DNA from: JBBTQS01 sp964627055
GTDB lineage: Bacteria > Patescibacteriota > Patescibacteriia > Magasanikbacterales > JBBTQS01
Length of the DNA stretch: 25,308 bases
Direction of reading: 5' to 3'
Assembly (NCBI GenBank): GCA_964627055.1
Contig: CAZVGV010000011.1
Coordinates: 1-25,308, forward strand
In this document: positions 6,782-12,720 of the stretch, piece after piece
Position numbering within the stretch: the stretch's first letter is position 1
How the letters are laid out: each line of letters starts with the position of its first letter
Translations under genes and position numbers: made by a program
Notes under the pieces: generated by a model
What the model saw: only the letters and a program-made list of their open reading frames with translations
Database searches by the model: none
What the model was told of the DNA's origin: nothing

Positions 6782-7135
6782 TTAAAGACTTTTGCCATCG
6801 AACTCTACCGCGTTGAACTCATCGAGGTCAACATCGTCGAGACATCGTACATTAATTGCACGCGTTTCTACCCCATCCGGACCTACCCCTGACGCAAACG
6901 GCAAGATACCACACGTGCTGCAAAATGTATGGTGAATACTGCGTCGGTTGAATTGATAGTCTGTGAGTGCATCTGCACCAGAGAGTACTCTGCACTGCGT
7001 AGCTGGAACGAACTTCAGGAGACTACCTCGCTTCGAGCACATAGAACAGTTACAGGAAATAACATCCTTAATCGGCTCATCAGTCTGCACTTCGAATCGC
7101 ACCTTTTTGCAATGGCAACTACCGGTGTATTTCAT
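6782..7135 (-). CDS. GFA/CENP-V family zinc-binding protein
   Basis: 117 residues from the ATG at 7135. Cysteine pairs of the GFA fold are in place: GSCHCKKVRFEV (CxC), SCNCSMCSKRG (CxCxxC) and CSTCGILPF (CxxC). They bind two zinc ions. The family is named for glutathione-dependent formaldehyde-activating enzyme, but most short bacterial members have no proven activity, and I infer only the fold. The start overlaps the stop of the upstream DUF1905 gene as ATGA, indicating coupling. The longer in-frame extension to 7369 runs antiparallel through DUF1905 and is rejected. Confidence 0.9.
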   Translation of the reverse strand: MKYTGSCHCKKVRFEVQTDEPIKDVISCNCSMCSKRGSLLKFVPATQCRVLSGADALTDYQFNRRSIHHTFCSTCGILPFASGVGPDGVETRAINVRCLDDVDLDEFNAVEFDGKSL

Positions 7136-7419
7136 ATGAAAAGAGTATACGGGACAAGCCGCCCCTCGTCGAGTTGTTCCTTCTTGCGCACAGCTGCCTT
7201 CACTGGCAACAAATATGTACTGGATTTGCTGTCCGGAAATATCGACGTCTTCCATGACGTCTCCCCAATCGTCACGATCACAGGGATCGATCCCCAACCG
7301 CGACGAATAGGCGCGTGCTTCTTTTGTATTGCTGCAGCATCGCGCACCGGCAAGGACAAGAAATACCAAGCTGCCTTGCCAGAATAACGCCAGAGTTTGG
7401 TGCGAAACGTGTAGTACAT
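7132..7419 (-). CDS. DUF1905 domain protein
   Basis: 95 residues from the ATG at 7419, although the open frame extends upstream to 7629. The sequence matches DUF1905 as I know it: FRTKLWRYSGKAAWYFLSLP, then RRGWGSIPVIVTIGETSWKTS, then YLLPVKAAVRKKEQLDEG. It is a small beta-barrel-like domain of unknown function, often near YdeI/DUF1801 proteins. The start is supported by a TATACT box 6 bases before it, just after the terminator of the upstream gene. It overlaps the GFA gene by 4 bases (ATGA), so the two form an operon. Confidence 0.9.
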   Translation of the reverse strand: MYYTFRTKLWRYSGKAAWYFLSLPVRDAAAIQKKHAPIRRGWGSIPVIVTIGETSWKTSIFPDSKSSTYLLPVKAAVRKKEQLDEGRLVPYTLFI

Positions 7420-7425
7420 GTTCCT

Positions 7426-7431
7426 AGTATA
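7426..7431 (-). promoter_or_regulatory. -10 element, leaderless type, for DUF1905-GFA
   Basis: TATACT on the minus strand lies 6 bases before the ATG at 7419, directly after the T-tract of the preceding terminator. Confidence 0.5.
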
Positions 7432-7432
7432 C

Positions 7433-7477
7433 AAAACAAAAGCCGCCCACGAGAAGTGTTCGACTTCTGTGAACGGC
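7433..7477 (-). terminator. Terminator of the MerC-like gene
   Basis: The inner stem is AGAAGT/ACTTCT (7452-7457, 7463-7468) with loop GTTCG. The outer stem is GCCG/CGGC (7442-7445, 7474-7477). The minus-strand tail is TTTTGTTTTG. It lies 21 bases after the MerC-like stop. Confidence 0.7.
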
Positions 7478-7498
7478 ACTGATCTGCTCTGACGAGTC

Positions 7499-7849
7499 TC
7501 AAGTAGCAGAGATGCTACGCCGCTGCACCACATATCTGTAGTACAACATCGTACACGATCCAGCAGCAACCCCGAGGAATGCGATGTGCAGCAACATGTG
7601 CAACTCGAGGAACAGCGCCAACGTGCCAAGGATGGCCCACACCCCGAACCAGAGACGAAGCTTCCACGCGCTCTGGAATGCCTGCCAGATGGCAGTGACA
7701 GCGGAGAGCACCCAGAACACCTGTTCGACGCCCTCTGTGTGCTCGATCCACGTTAGTGCCGGAATGAATGGCACCAGCAGCGGAAGGATCGTACAGTGAA
7801 TCAAGCACCCCACCGACGCCCAGAACCCTACCTGCGAGCTCGACATCAT
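7499..7849 (-). CDS. MerC-like small membrane protein
   Basis: 116 residues from the ATG at 7849 (a second ATG follows at 7846). It opens with a helix carrying CLIHC (15-19), the paired Cys/His feature of MerC-type proteins (SVGCLIHCTILPLL). Three further hydrophobic helices follow (EQVFWVLSAVTAIWQAF, LRLWFGVWAILGTLALFL, MLLHIAFLGVAAG). MerC itself is an inner-membrane mercury uptake protein; no mer genes are nearby. Here the promoter holds a palindrome of Fur/Zur shape, so a role in handling zinc or another metal seems more likely. That is inference. Confidence 0.75.
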   Translation of the reverse strand: MMSSSQVGFWASVGCLIHCTILPLLVPFIPALTWIEHTEGVEQVFWVLSAVTAIWQAFQSAWKLRLWFGVWAILGTLALFLELHMLLHIAFLGVAAGSCTMLYYRYVVQRRSISAT

Positions 7850-7898
7850 GCACCTACCGATCGTCTTTGTGTTGCGTACTGTGTCTGTACGTGACAAG

Positions 7899-7928
7899 AC
7901 TATACTGCAAATGATTTGCAATTGTCAA
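7899..7928 (-). promoter_or_regulatory. MerC-like gene promoter with Fur-family-shaped operator
   Basis: The minus strand has TTGACA (7928-7923), an 18-base spacer and TATAGT (7904-7899). The spacer contains TGCAAATGATTTGCA (7906-7920), a perfect 7-1-7 inverted repeat. This shape fits the Fur/Zur type of operator (compare TGATAATnATTATCA), and its position would block RNA polymerase. Confidence 0.65.
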
Positions 7929-7942
7929 GTGCAGGCGACCTC

Positions 7943-7971
7943 TTGACACAAACTCCTCTTACCTCTATGAT
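7943..7971 (+). promoter_or_regulatory. Strong sigma70-type promoter of a short plus-strand transcript
   Basis: TTGACA (7943-7948), 17 bases, TATGAT (7966-7971): nearly consensus. It is divergent from the MerC-like promoter; the two -35 boxes are 14 bases apart. Confidence 0.7.
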
Positions 7972-7977
7972 TTTGCT

Positions 7978-8103
7978 GCTGGACGATGGTCGGGATCGAG
8001 TGGTTGAGGTCCACGACGCTTCCAACCAAAATCACGGCCCTGGCAGGCCATGACGCCCAGTACTAGACCGCCTCTATGCTAACGCAATGAAGCGGTCTTT
8101 TTT
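7978..8103 (+). ncRNA. Candidate small RNA (or mRNA of a 26-residue peptide)
   Basis: A unit of about 126 bases is bounded by a near-consensus promoter and a strong terminator with no recognised gene inside. It matches no RNA family I can recognise; SRP RNA, 6S and tmRNA landmarks are absent. Possible local stems are GTGG/CCAC and GGCC/GGCC. It also contains a 26-codon frame at 7986-8066 (starting MVGIEWLRST, no clear Shine-Dalgarno) whose TAG overlaps the first bases of the terminator stem. Either a regulatory RNA or a peptide gene is possible. Confidence 0.4.
8065..8103 (+). terminator. Terminator of the short plus-strand transcript
   Basis: AGACCGC (8065-8071) pairs with GCGGTCT (8092-8098), followed by a run of T to 8103. 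The tail abuts the stop codon of the convergent SRPBCC gene. Confidence 0.75.
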
Positions 8104-8518
8104 ATTTTGATTTCGCATCCGCGTACTTCTTGAAATTGTCCAGAATCGCCTGCCACCCCGCGCGTTGCATTTCTTCCGAATTTTCAGTCTCAGGATCGAA
8201 GGTCTCAGTGACGCGTACACCACCATCAACTTCCTCAAACCGCACATCTACATGACGGCCGTCAGCCATATCATACGCGATGTGCGCATGCTCCTCTACT
8301 GCGGTATACGTGCCGCCAAAATCAAAACCAAAACTACCGTCCTTTGCTTGCATGCGCGTGGTGAACGCGCCGCCTACGCGAAGATCGTTGGTTGCACTCG
8401 GGGACTCCCAGTCGTCAGACGCGAATGTCCACTGGGTGATGTGTTCAGGTTGTGTCCAGCGAGCCCAAACTTCGGTGAGCGGTGCATTGATGGTTGTGGC
8501 GACGGTGATGGGTTGCAT
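8102..8518 (-). CDS. SRPBCC/AHSA1-like (activator of Hsp90 homologue) domain protein
   Basis: 138 residues from the ATG at 8518. An upstream ATG at 8533 adds five residues and is also possible. The START-like fold opens with ITVATTINAPLTEVWARWTQPEHITQW, the usual beginning of the AHSA1 family. FDFGGTYTAVEEHAHIAYDM and VRVTETFDPE follow, then the long C-terminal helix MQRAGWQAILDNFKKYA. The fold binds a hydrophobic ligand; the function of bacterial members is mostly unknown. Its promoter interleaves with that of the divergent rhodanese gene. Confidence 0.92.
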   Translation of the reverse strand: MQPITVATTINAPLTEVWARWTQPEHITQWTFASDDWESPSATNDLRVGGAFTTRMQAKDGSFGFDFGGTYTAVEEHAHIAYDMADGRHVDVRFEEVDGGVRVTETFDPETENSEEMQRAGWQAILDNFKKYADAKSK

Positions 8519-8540
8519 AGACAATATCTGCATTAATTAC

Positions 8541-8576
8541 TAGACACATAGTACTGTACTGCTATGCTTATATCAA
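8541..8576. promoter_or_regulatory. Interleaved divergent promoters (SRPBCC and rhodanese)
   Basis: Plus strand: TAGACA (8541-8546), 16 bases, TATGCT (8563-8568), leading to the rhodanese ATG at 8581. Minus strand: TTGATA (8576-8571), 17 bases, TACTAT (8553-8548), leading to SRPBCC. Each -10 lies in the other promoter's spacer, so polymerase should occupy only one at a time. Confidence 0.5.
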
Positions 8577-8580
8577 TCAT

Positions 8581-8907
8581 ATGCAAACCATCTCCACAAC
8601 AGCATTTCACAACGCACTGCAGCAGCCACATGACCCTGCAGTTGTCTTCATCGACGTACGCACACCACTTGAATACGAGGACCAGCATATCGAGGGTGTC
8701 ACGAATATTCCGCTCGACCAGCTCCTAGAGCGGCGCGGTGAATTCGCAAACGCAAAAACCGTCTACTTGCATTGTCGATCTGGTGCACGCAGTAGTCAGG
8801 CAGCAGCGCTCTTGGAATCGCTGCACGAAGGCGCTGTGGACTATATCAATGTCGACGGTGGTATTGCGGCGTGGGCAGCAGCAGGATTACCTACCTCGCA
8901 CTCCTAA
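8581..8907 (+). CDS. Single-domain rhodanese-like sulfurtransferase
   Basis: 108 residues, a complete single rhodanese domain. VVFIDVRTPLEYEDQHIEGVTNIPL is the CH2A region, and the active-site loop is CRSGARS (65-71) with the catalytic Cys65. The C-terminal motif is INVDGGIAAWAAAGLP. It is predicted to move sulfane sulfur to a thiol or cyanide acceptor in the cytoplasm. It starts 12 bases after the -10 box and has no clear Shine-Dalgarno. It converges with the 8916-9440 gene with 8 bases between stops and no visible terminator. Confidence 0.93.
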   Translation: MQTISTTAFHNALQQPHDPAVVFIDVRTPLEYEDQHIEGVTNIPLDQLLERRGEFANAKTVYLHCRSGARSSQAAALLESLHEGAVDYINVDGGIAAWAAAGLPTSHS

Positions 8908-8915
8908 CGCGTCTA

Positions 8916-9440
8916 TTACATGCGACGGCTATCATACGCCCAGTGCAATACTGCTTGGCGTTGTTTGCGATGGCAGTCATGATCGCCGCGATCGCATTGA
9001 TTGAGAATTTGTGAAATATGACGGCGCATCGCGATCCAGCGCTTGATCTGTCGCTCGTCATCGGGGCTACGTCGCCCCATATAATATCGGCAGTACCACT
9101 GGAACCAACCGCGCGGATCCTGCGGATGGATCCACCCCTTCTCGCGCCAGACTGCGAGTGGTTGTGATGCGTTGACGCGGAAGCAATTGATTTTTGCGTC
9201 TGGCTTGTACACTCCTTTCTTCTGGAATTTCGCGTGCGTGAACCAGTCTGCAGGGAATTCCTTGGTGCAGTCGCGCAGGTACACGCCACCAAAGACGCCG
9301 AGCTCGAGCATCTGCTTGGGGCTGAGATCAGGACGAAATCGTGGATCGAAATTCTTACCAACTGGTTCGGTGAGTTCGTAGGTGTAGCCGCGTTGCATCT
9401 TGTCACGCACTACCACCTTCACAGGTGTGCGGCGACTCAT
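8916..9440 (-). CDS. Conserved protein of unknown function (GWIHPxDPRGWFQWYCRYYMGRR family)
   Basis: 174 residues from the ATG at 9440, which overlaps the TspO stop as ATGA; the longer frame is not used. Motifs that appear strongly conserved are YELTEPVGKNFDP, MLELGVFGGVY, NASQPLAVWREKGWIHP, then DPRGWFQWYCRYYMGRR (108-124) and QRQAVLHWAYDSR near the C-terminus. I recall such sequences as hypothetical proteins in bacteria and fungi, without a function. It is soluble, basic and aromatic-rich, with several Cys. As last gene of an operon with membrane proteins, it may share a stress-related role; this is only context. Confidence 0.85.
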   Translation of the reverse strand: MSRRTPVKVVVRDKMQRGYTYELTEPVGKNFDPRFRPDLSPKQMLELGVFGGVYLRDCTKEFPADWFTHAKFQKKGVYKPDAKINCFRVNASQPLAVWREKGWIHPQDPRGWFQWYCRYYMGRRSPDDERQIKRWIAMRRHISQILNQCDRGDHDCHRKQRQAVLHWAYDSRRM

Positions 9441-9913
9441 ACTGCGTTCGCGATCCAAATACCGTAATTGAGGTATGACGCGAAGCTCACCCACAAAATG
9501 TACGGCACGAGAAGCCATGCAGCCGTGCGGGACACGCGTGCGAAGGCAATGATCGTGGCAAGAATCGCCAGCCACAAAATCACGATCTCCACGAACGCCG
9601 CACCAGGATTACGAAGCCCGAAGAAGAGTACAGACCACAGGAAGTTGAGCACCAGTTGTCCCACGCCAATGGCGAGCGCAACACGAACAGCGCGACGATG
9701 CACACCTTCACGCCACACAAGAAATCCTGCAATCCCCATGAGTACGAAGAGTGTGGTCCACACCGGACCGAACACCCAGTTCGGCGGCGAGAATGCCGGT
9801 CTCGCGAGTGCTGTGTACCATGTGTCTACTGAAGAAGCAGTGAAAAGAGAGCCAAGCAGTCCTGTCAGCTGACAGACTGCGATGGATGTAACGAGTTTGA
9901 GCGTGTTGTTCAT
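9437..9913 (-). CDS. TspO/MBR family membrane protein
   Basis: 158 residues from the ATG at 9913, overlapping the previous stop as ATGA. Five transmembrane helices are expected and visible. The family signature is WYTALARPAFSPPNWVFGPVWTTLFVLMGIA, followed by LNFLWSVLFFGLRNP and a final helix WLLVPYILWVSFASYLNYGIW. TspO proteins bind porphyrins and related ligands and respond to oxidative or light stress. The nearby msrA supports a redox-stress theme, as inference. Confidence 0.93.
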   Translation of the reverse strand: MNNTLKLVTSIAVCQLTGLLGSLFTASSVDTWYTALARPAFSPPNWVFGPVWTTLFVLMGIAGFLVWREGVHRRAVRVALAIGVGQLVLNFLWSVLFFGLRNPGAAFVEIVILWLAILATIIAFARVSRTAAWLLVPYILWVSFASYLNYGIWIANAV

Positions 9914-10359
9914 ACGCGTGTGACGAGATACCAGGTTACAAGTGCGAGCGATCCCCACCATCCAACGTCTGAGAAAATGAGACTCACGGTGATCTTGCGT
10001 TGCCATGAGATGGGCAACAATTCCCCTGCACGTCCGGTCTTCTCACGAGCAAGTAGATAGGGGCTCACGCTGAAGGAGAGGAATACCCCGTTGAGGATGA
10101 GCACTCCTGCAACACACGCAAGCGCAAGCGGCACACCTGTGAATGGTTCATTGCGGAAGAAGATCGACCCACCAACAATAGCGAGCAGAATCCCTGCCCA
10201 GATCATAGGCTTGGTTACTTTGTGTGTGCGCGTGGTGGCTTCGGTCCAGTAGGTAGACTTCCTGCCGAGGAATCCGTGGATGTCGATCACCGTGACAGCG
10301 CCCAGTCCAATCACGTAGCCGGCGAAGAGCAAGAAGAGACCAACAATGTCCAGTGGCAT
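9910..10359 (-). CDS. Four-helix membrane protein of unknown function
   Basis: 149 residues. Hydrophobic segments are visible near LFLLFAGYVIGLGAVTVI, PMIWAGILLAIVGGSIFF, VPLALACVAGVLILNGVFLSF and VSLIFSDVGWWGSLALVTWYL. A conserved-looking loop, IDIHGFLGRKSTYWTEATTRTHKVTKP, follows the first helix. I do not recognise the family. It sits 9 bases after the DUF1295 stop and overlaps tspO by 4 bases, so it belongs to the same operon. Confidence 0.8.
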   Translation of the reverse strand: MPLDIVGLFLLFAGYVIGLGAVTVIDIHGFLGRKSTYWTEATTRTHKVTKPMIWAGILLAIVGGSIFFRNEPFTGVPLALACVAGVLILNGVFLSFSVSPYLLAREKTGRAGELLPISWQRKITVSLIFSDVGWWGSLALVTWYLVTRV

Positions 10360-10368
10360 ACGATGTGT

Positions 10369-11142
10369 CTAAGATTTGGGAGGAAGCGGGAAGAACACAC
10401 TCACGCGTCGCTTGTATGCAGCGAAGTCTGGGTGTTGTTCCATTTTCTTCTCGAGCATTGGGACACCGGAGACCTTGAGAATGAGGAATGTGATGGTGAG
10501 CGGACCGATGATGGAGATGAGACCGAATGTTGGAACACCAAGCGCCACGAGCCAAATCCCCCACCACTGCGTCACTTCACCGAAATAATTCGGGTGGCGC
10601 GTGTAGGCCCAGAGACCCGAGGTCATGAGTTTGCCCTTGTTCGCAGGATTGCGAATGAATTGAGCGAGCTGTCGGTCACCAACTGATTCGAAGAAGAACC
10701 CGATCGCCCACACAATGATGCCAATAATGCTCAGCGCGCTCACGAGACTCCCCTGTGCGCTGTTGATCACGAGCACCGGAGAGACAATGAGGTAGAGGAA
10801 TAATCCTTGCAACAAGTACACCTGTGCGTACGAGCGCAGGTAGAACCACTTGCCCCATGCCTTGCGCCACTCGAGATAGCGATAATCTTCTGCCTTGCCC
10901 TTGTTGCGTTCGTGGATGTGCCACGCGAGACGCAATCCCCACACCGTGACAAGCGTTGCAACGAGGATCGCCATGGGCTGCATGGTGCGCATCATGAAGA
11001 ACGAAACCCATGTGAGCAACACGAATCCCAATCCCCATGCGACATCAGCGATATCGTTGCGCTTCTTGATGAGCGAGAGCACGAACCAGAAGTTCATGTA
11101 CACGAACAGCACAATCGCGAGGGTAAGGAAGTACGTGGTCAT
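10369..11142 (-). CDS. DUF1295 / steroid 5-alpha-reductase-like membrane protein
   Basis: 257 residues with about six hydrophobic helices. The signature region GKLMTSGLWAYTRHPNYFGEVTQWWGIW (about 171-198) is diagnostic of DUF1295 proteins, related to isoprenylcysteine methyltransferases and 5-alpha-reductases. The N-terminal part has IADVAWGLGFVLLTW and LRLAWHIHERN, also typical. Substrate unknown, probably a lipid. A TATATA box ends 8 bases before the ATG, so it may have its own leaderless promoter as well as read-through from msrA, which ends 27 bases upstream. Confidence 0.93.
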   Translation of the reverse strand: MTTYFLTLAIVLFVYMNFWFVLSLIKKRNDIADVAWGLGFVLLTWVSFFMMRTMQPMAILVATLVTVWGLRLAWHIHERNKGKAEDYRYLEWRKAWGKWFYLRSYAQVYLLQGLFLYLIVSPVLVINSAQGSLVSALSIIGIIVWAIGFFFESVGDRQLAQFIRNPANKGKLMTSGLWAYTRHPNYFGEVTQWWGIWLVALGVPTFGLISIIGPLTITFLILKVSGVPMLEKKMEQHPDFAAYKRRVSVFFPLPPKS

Positions 11143-11150
11143 AGGGGTGG

Positions 11151-11156
11151 TATATA
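11151..11156 (-). promoter_or_regulatory. Possible -10 element before the DUF1295 operon
   Basis: TATATA on the minus strand, 8 bases before the ATG at 11142. Spacing matches the other leaderless candidates, but there is no -35 and no extended TG. Confidence 0.3.
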
Positions 11157-11169
11157 TCCCTATTGTACC

Positions 11170-11661
11170 CTATTTCGTGAGATAGCTGCCAAAGTGGATA
11201 CGATGGCAGGTGTAACCATCCGGATATTTCTGGAGATAGTCCTGGTGGTATTCTTCGGCTCTGTAGAATTTCGTAAATGGCTCGAGCGTGGTGACCACCG
11301 GTGCGCTCCAGCGCCCTGAGTCGTTGACGATCTTGATGAACTGCTCTGCCTGCTCACGCTCTGATTCGTTCTGATAGAAAATCGCCGAGCGATACGACGT
11401 GCCAATGTCATTCCCCTGCCGATTATGCGTGGTCGGGTTGTGAATCTGAAAAAAGAAATCGAGCAGGTGCCAGAAGTCGGTCTGTGTGTCATCGTAGATG
11501 ATCTCGAGTGCTTCGGCGTGGCCTGGGTGGTTGTCGTACGTGGGATTATCGTTGTCGCCGCCGGTGTAGCCGGCCGTGATATCAATCACACCCTTCTGGC
11601 TACGCATGAGCTCTTCGAGGCCCCAGAAGCAGCCGCCGGCGAGGTAGGTGGTGCGGTGCAT
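11170..11661 (-). CDS. msrA: Peptide methionine sulfoxide reductase MsrA
   Basis: 163 residues from the ATG at 11661; a TTG at 11670 is in frame but less likely. The active-site motif GGCFWG (9-14, Cys11 catalytic) is followed by LEELMRSQKGV, TAGYTGG, HAEALEIIYD and FFQIHNPT, all typical of MsrA. A later Cys in YTCHRIHFG is the probable resolving cysteine. It reduces methionine-S-sulfoxide in proteins with thioredoxin. It lies 9 bases after the stop of the HigA-type antitoxin gene and is probably co-transcribed with it. Confidence 0.97.
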   Translation of the reverse strand: MHRTTYLAGGCFWGLEELMRSQKGVIDITAGYTGGDNDNPTYDNHPGHAEALEIIYDDTQTDFWHLLDFFFQIHNPTTHNRQGNDIGTSYRSAIFYQNESEREQAEQFIKIVNDSGRWSAPVVTTLEPFTKFYRAEEYHQDYLQKYPDGYTCHRIHFGSYLTK

Positions 11662-11670
11662 ATCGTGCAA

Positions 11671-11952
11671 TTATGAAATCGTGATCTTCAATTGCACACC
11701 AAGCGCGTCAGCTAACTTATACAAGAAGGCGACCGTTGGATTAGAACCACCTGCCTCAAATCGCGAAATTGCCGATTGCTTGGTGCCCATCTTCTTTGCT
11801 AGCGCTGCTTGAGTAATTCCCTTGTTGATGCGGTTCTCGATCAACTTCTCGATGAGCGCGTACTCAGGCTCAAGCGCGTCGTATGCTTTCTTGAACTCTG
11901 GATCTTTCAGCGCTTCTCTCTTGAATTCTTCGAAGGATTTCATATACTTCAT
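11671..11952 (-). CDS. HigA-type XRE-family antitoxin
   Basis: 93 residues from the ATG at 11952, or 90 from the ATG at 11943. The C-terminal half is a Cro/C1 helix-turn-helix: ENRINKGITQAALAKKMGTKQSAISRFEAG, then NPTVAFLYKLADALGVQLKI. The N-terminal MKSFEEFKREALKDPEFKKAYD matches antitoxins paired with Gp49-like toxins. It should neutralise the toxin and repress the operon. A separate promoter embedded at the end of the toxin gene would favour the start at 11943. Confidence 0.9.
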   Translation of the reverse strand: MKYMKSFEEFKREALKDPEFKKAYDALEPEYALIEKLIENRINKGITQAALAKKMGTKQSAISRFEAGGSNPTVAFLYKLADALGVQLKITIS

Positions 11953-11980
11953 ATATAACTTATATGCTATATACTGTCAA
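11952..11980 (-). promoter_or_regulatory. Internal antitoxin promoter with AT-rich palindrome
   Basis: TTGACA (11980-11975), a 17-base spacer, TATATA (11957-11952) on the minus strand. Start would be near 11945, 2 bases before the ATG at 11943. The perfect repeat ATATAA-C-TTATAT (11953-11965) overlaps the -10 and could be an operator. The -35 lies inside the toxin coding end. Confidence 0.6.
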
Positions 11981-12281
11981 GTGACGCCTTTTTCTTCAAC
12001 GCTACGAGTATCTCATTCCTTGGAACAAAGAATGTCTTCTTGATAAATCCGTGCAAGAGCACAGCAACGCCATTATGAAATACATACAACAAGCGAACTT
12101 CTTGTTTGCCACGAATGCGGAGTTCAAAGATACCCGAATGCAATGGCTTACTCCAAGGCATAGCAATCTTGTTTCCACATTTACCCAATATTGTGACGGT
12201 GCGAAGTACTTTTGCGAATGCTTCTTGCTCCAAGGCATTCACAAACTTTTCAACTGACACATCAAAAAATCGTACGTCCAT
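11967..12281 (-). CDS. HigB/Gp49-like (RelE superfamily) toxin
   Basis: 104 residues from the ATG at 12281. The fold signature is FELRIRGKQEVRLLYVFHNGVAVLLHGFIKKTFFVPRNEI, matching the phage-derived Gp49-like/HigB family (PF05973 as I recall). Toxins of this family cleave mRNA on the ribosome. Toxin precedes antitoxin by 14 bases, the higBA order. The start codon lies in one arm of a 10-bp inverted repeat that may serve as operator. Confidence 0.88.
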   Translation of the reverse strand: MDVRFFDVSVEKFVNALEQEAFAKVLRTVTILGKCGNKIAMPWSKPLHSGIFELRIRGKQEVRLLYVFHNGVAVLLHGFIKKTFFVPRNEILVALKKKASLDSI

Positions 12282-12329
12282 ACAACACTGGTGGTTACTA
12301 GCTATAGAGCACCACGCATGTGTTGTATG
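12279..12329 (-). repeat. 10-bp inverted repeat around the toxin promoter region
   Basis: CATACAACAC (12279-12288) and GTGTTGTATG (12320-12329) are exact inverted copies separated by 31 bases. An inner GGTG/CACC pair and a TATAGC box (12307-12302) lie between them. One arm covers the toxin ATG. It could be a double operator for the antitoxin or an mRNA stem hiding the start. The rest of the 76-base gap up to 12357 shows nothing else. Confidence 0.6.
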
Positions 12330-12357
12330 TTGCAACTGTGTATAACTCGCGAGTGCA

Positions 12358-12714
12358 CTATGCTGTTTCTTTCTTCATCCTGAACGCAATGATTTTTTTG
12401 ATAAGCGCCACGGGAAGCGGCTTGTCATATGCGAATCGGATACACCCCTTCGAGTAGCTGATCTTCTGCTTCGTGAGCTGTTCCTCGAATGCGCTCACGC
12501 CCGAAGGTGTTGGATAGAATCCGAGATGGCCTTTCATCGCGGCGAAGTGTACGAAGTTCTTGCCTTCAAGCTGGATCGTAGGCATGCCGTAGCGGATGAC
12601 TTCTTCTGCGTCAGGAATGAGCGTCTGACAGAGTGCGCGTAGTTCCTGGAGCTTGGGTTGCGCGTGCTTGGGAGCGGCTTTGAGATAGGCACTGATGGTT
12701 GTGTATGATTTCAT
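12358..12714 (-). CDS. DUF1801/YdhG-like protein
   Basis: 118 residues. IRYGMPTIQLEGKNFVHFAAMKGHLGFYPTPSG is the hallmark of the DUF1801 (YdhG/YjbR, frataxin-like fold) family. It is followed by YSKGCIRFAYDKPLPVALIKKIIAFR. Some members have been proposed as iron-binding chaperones; that is unproven. It starts 6 bases after the ASCH gene stop, so the two form an operon. No separate promoter is visible. Confidence 0.92.
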   Translation of the reverse strand: MKSYTTISAYLKAAPKHAQPKLQELRALCQTLIPDAEEVIRYGMPTIQLEGKNFVHFAAMKGHLGFYPTPSGVSAFEEQLTKQKISYSKGCIRFAYDKPLPVALIKKIIAFRMKKETA

Positions 12715-12720
12715 AGTTTG

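Noticed and set aside
7144..7149. TATACT box before the GFA-like ATG at 7135
   Set aside because: It lies inside the DUF1905 coding sequence (codons for Pro-Tyr-Thr) and the genes overlap as ATGA, so translational coupling explains expression.
7132..7629. Full 165-codon version of the DUF1905 frame
   Set aside because: The upstream 70 codons are Cys- and Ser-rich, run through the terminator and antiparallel frame of the MerC-like gene, and the domain starts at the ATG at 7419.
8001..8020. T-arm-like hairpin (GTGG with 7-base loop and CCAC) in the short plus-strand unit
   Set aside because: No fifth pair, loop lacks TTCRA, and no acceptor or anticodon arm can be built around it; not a tRNA.
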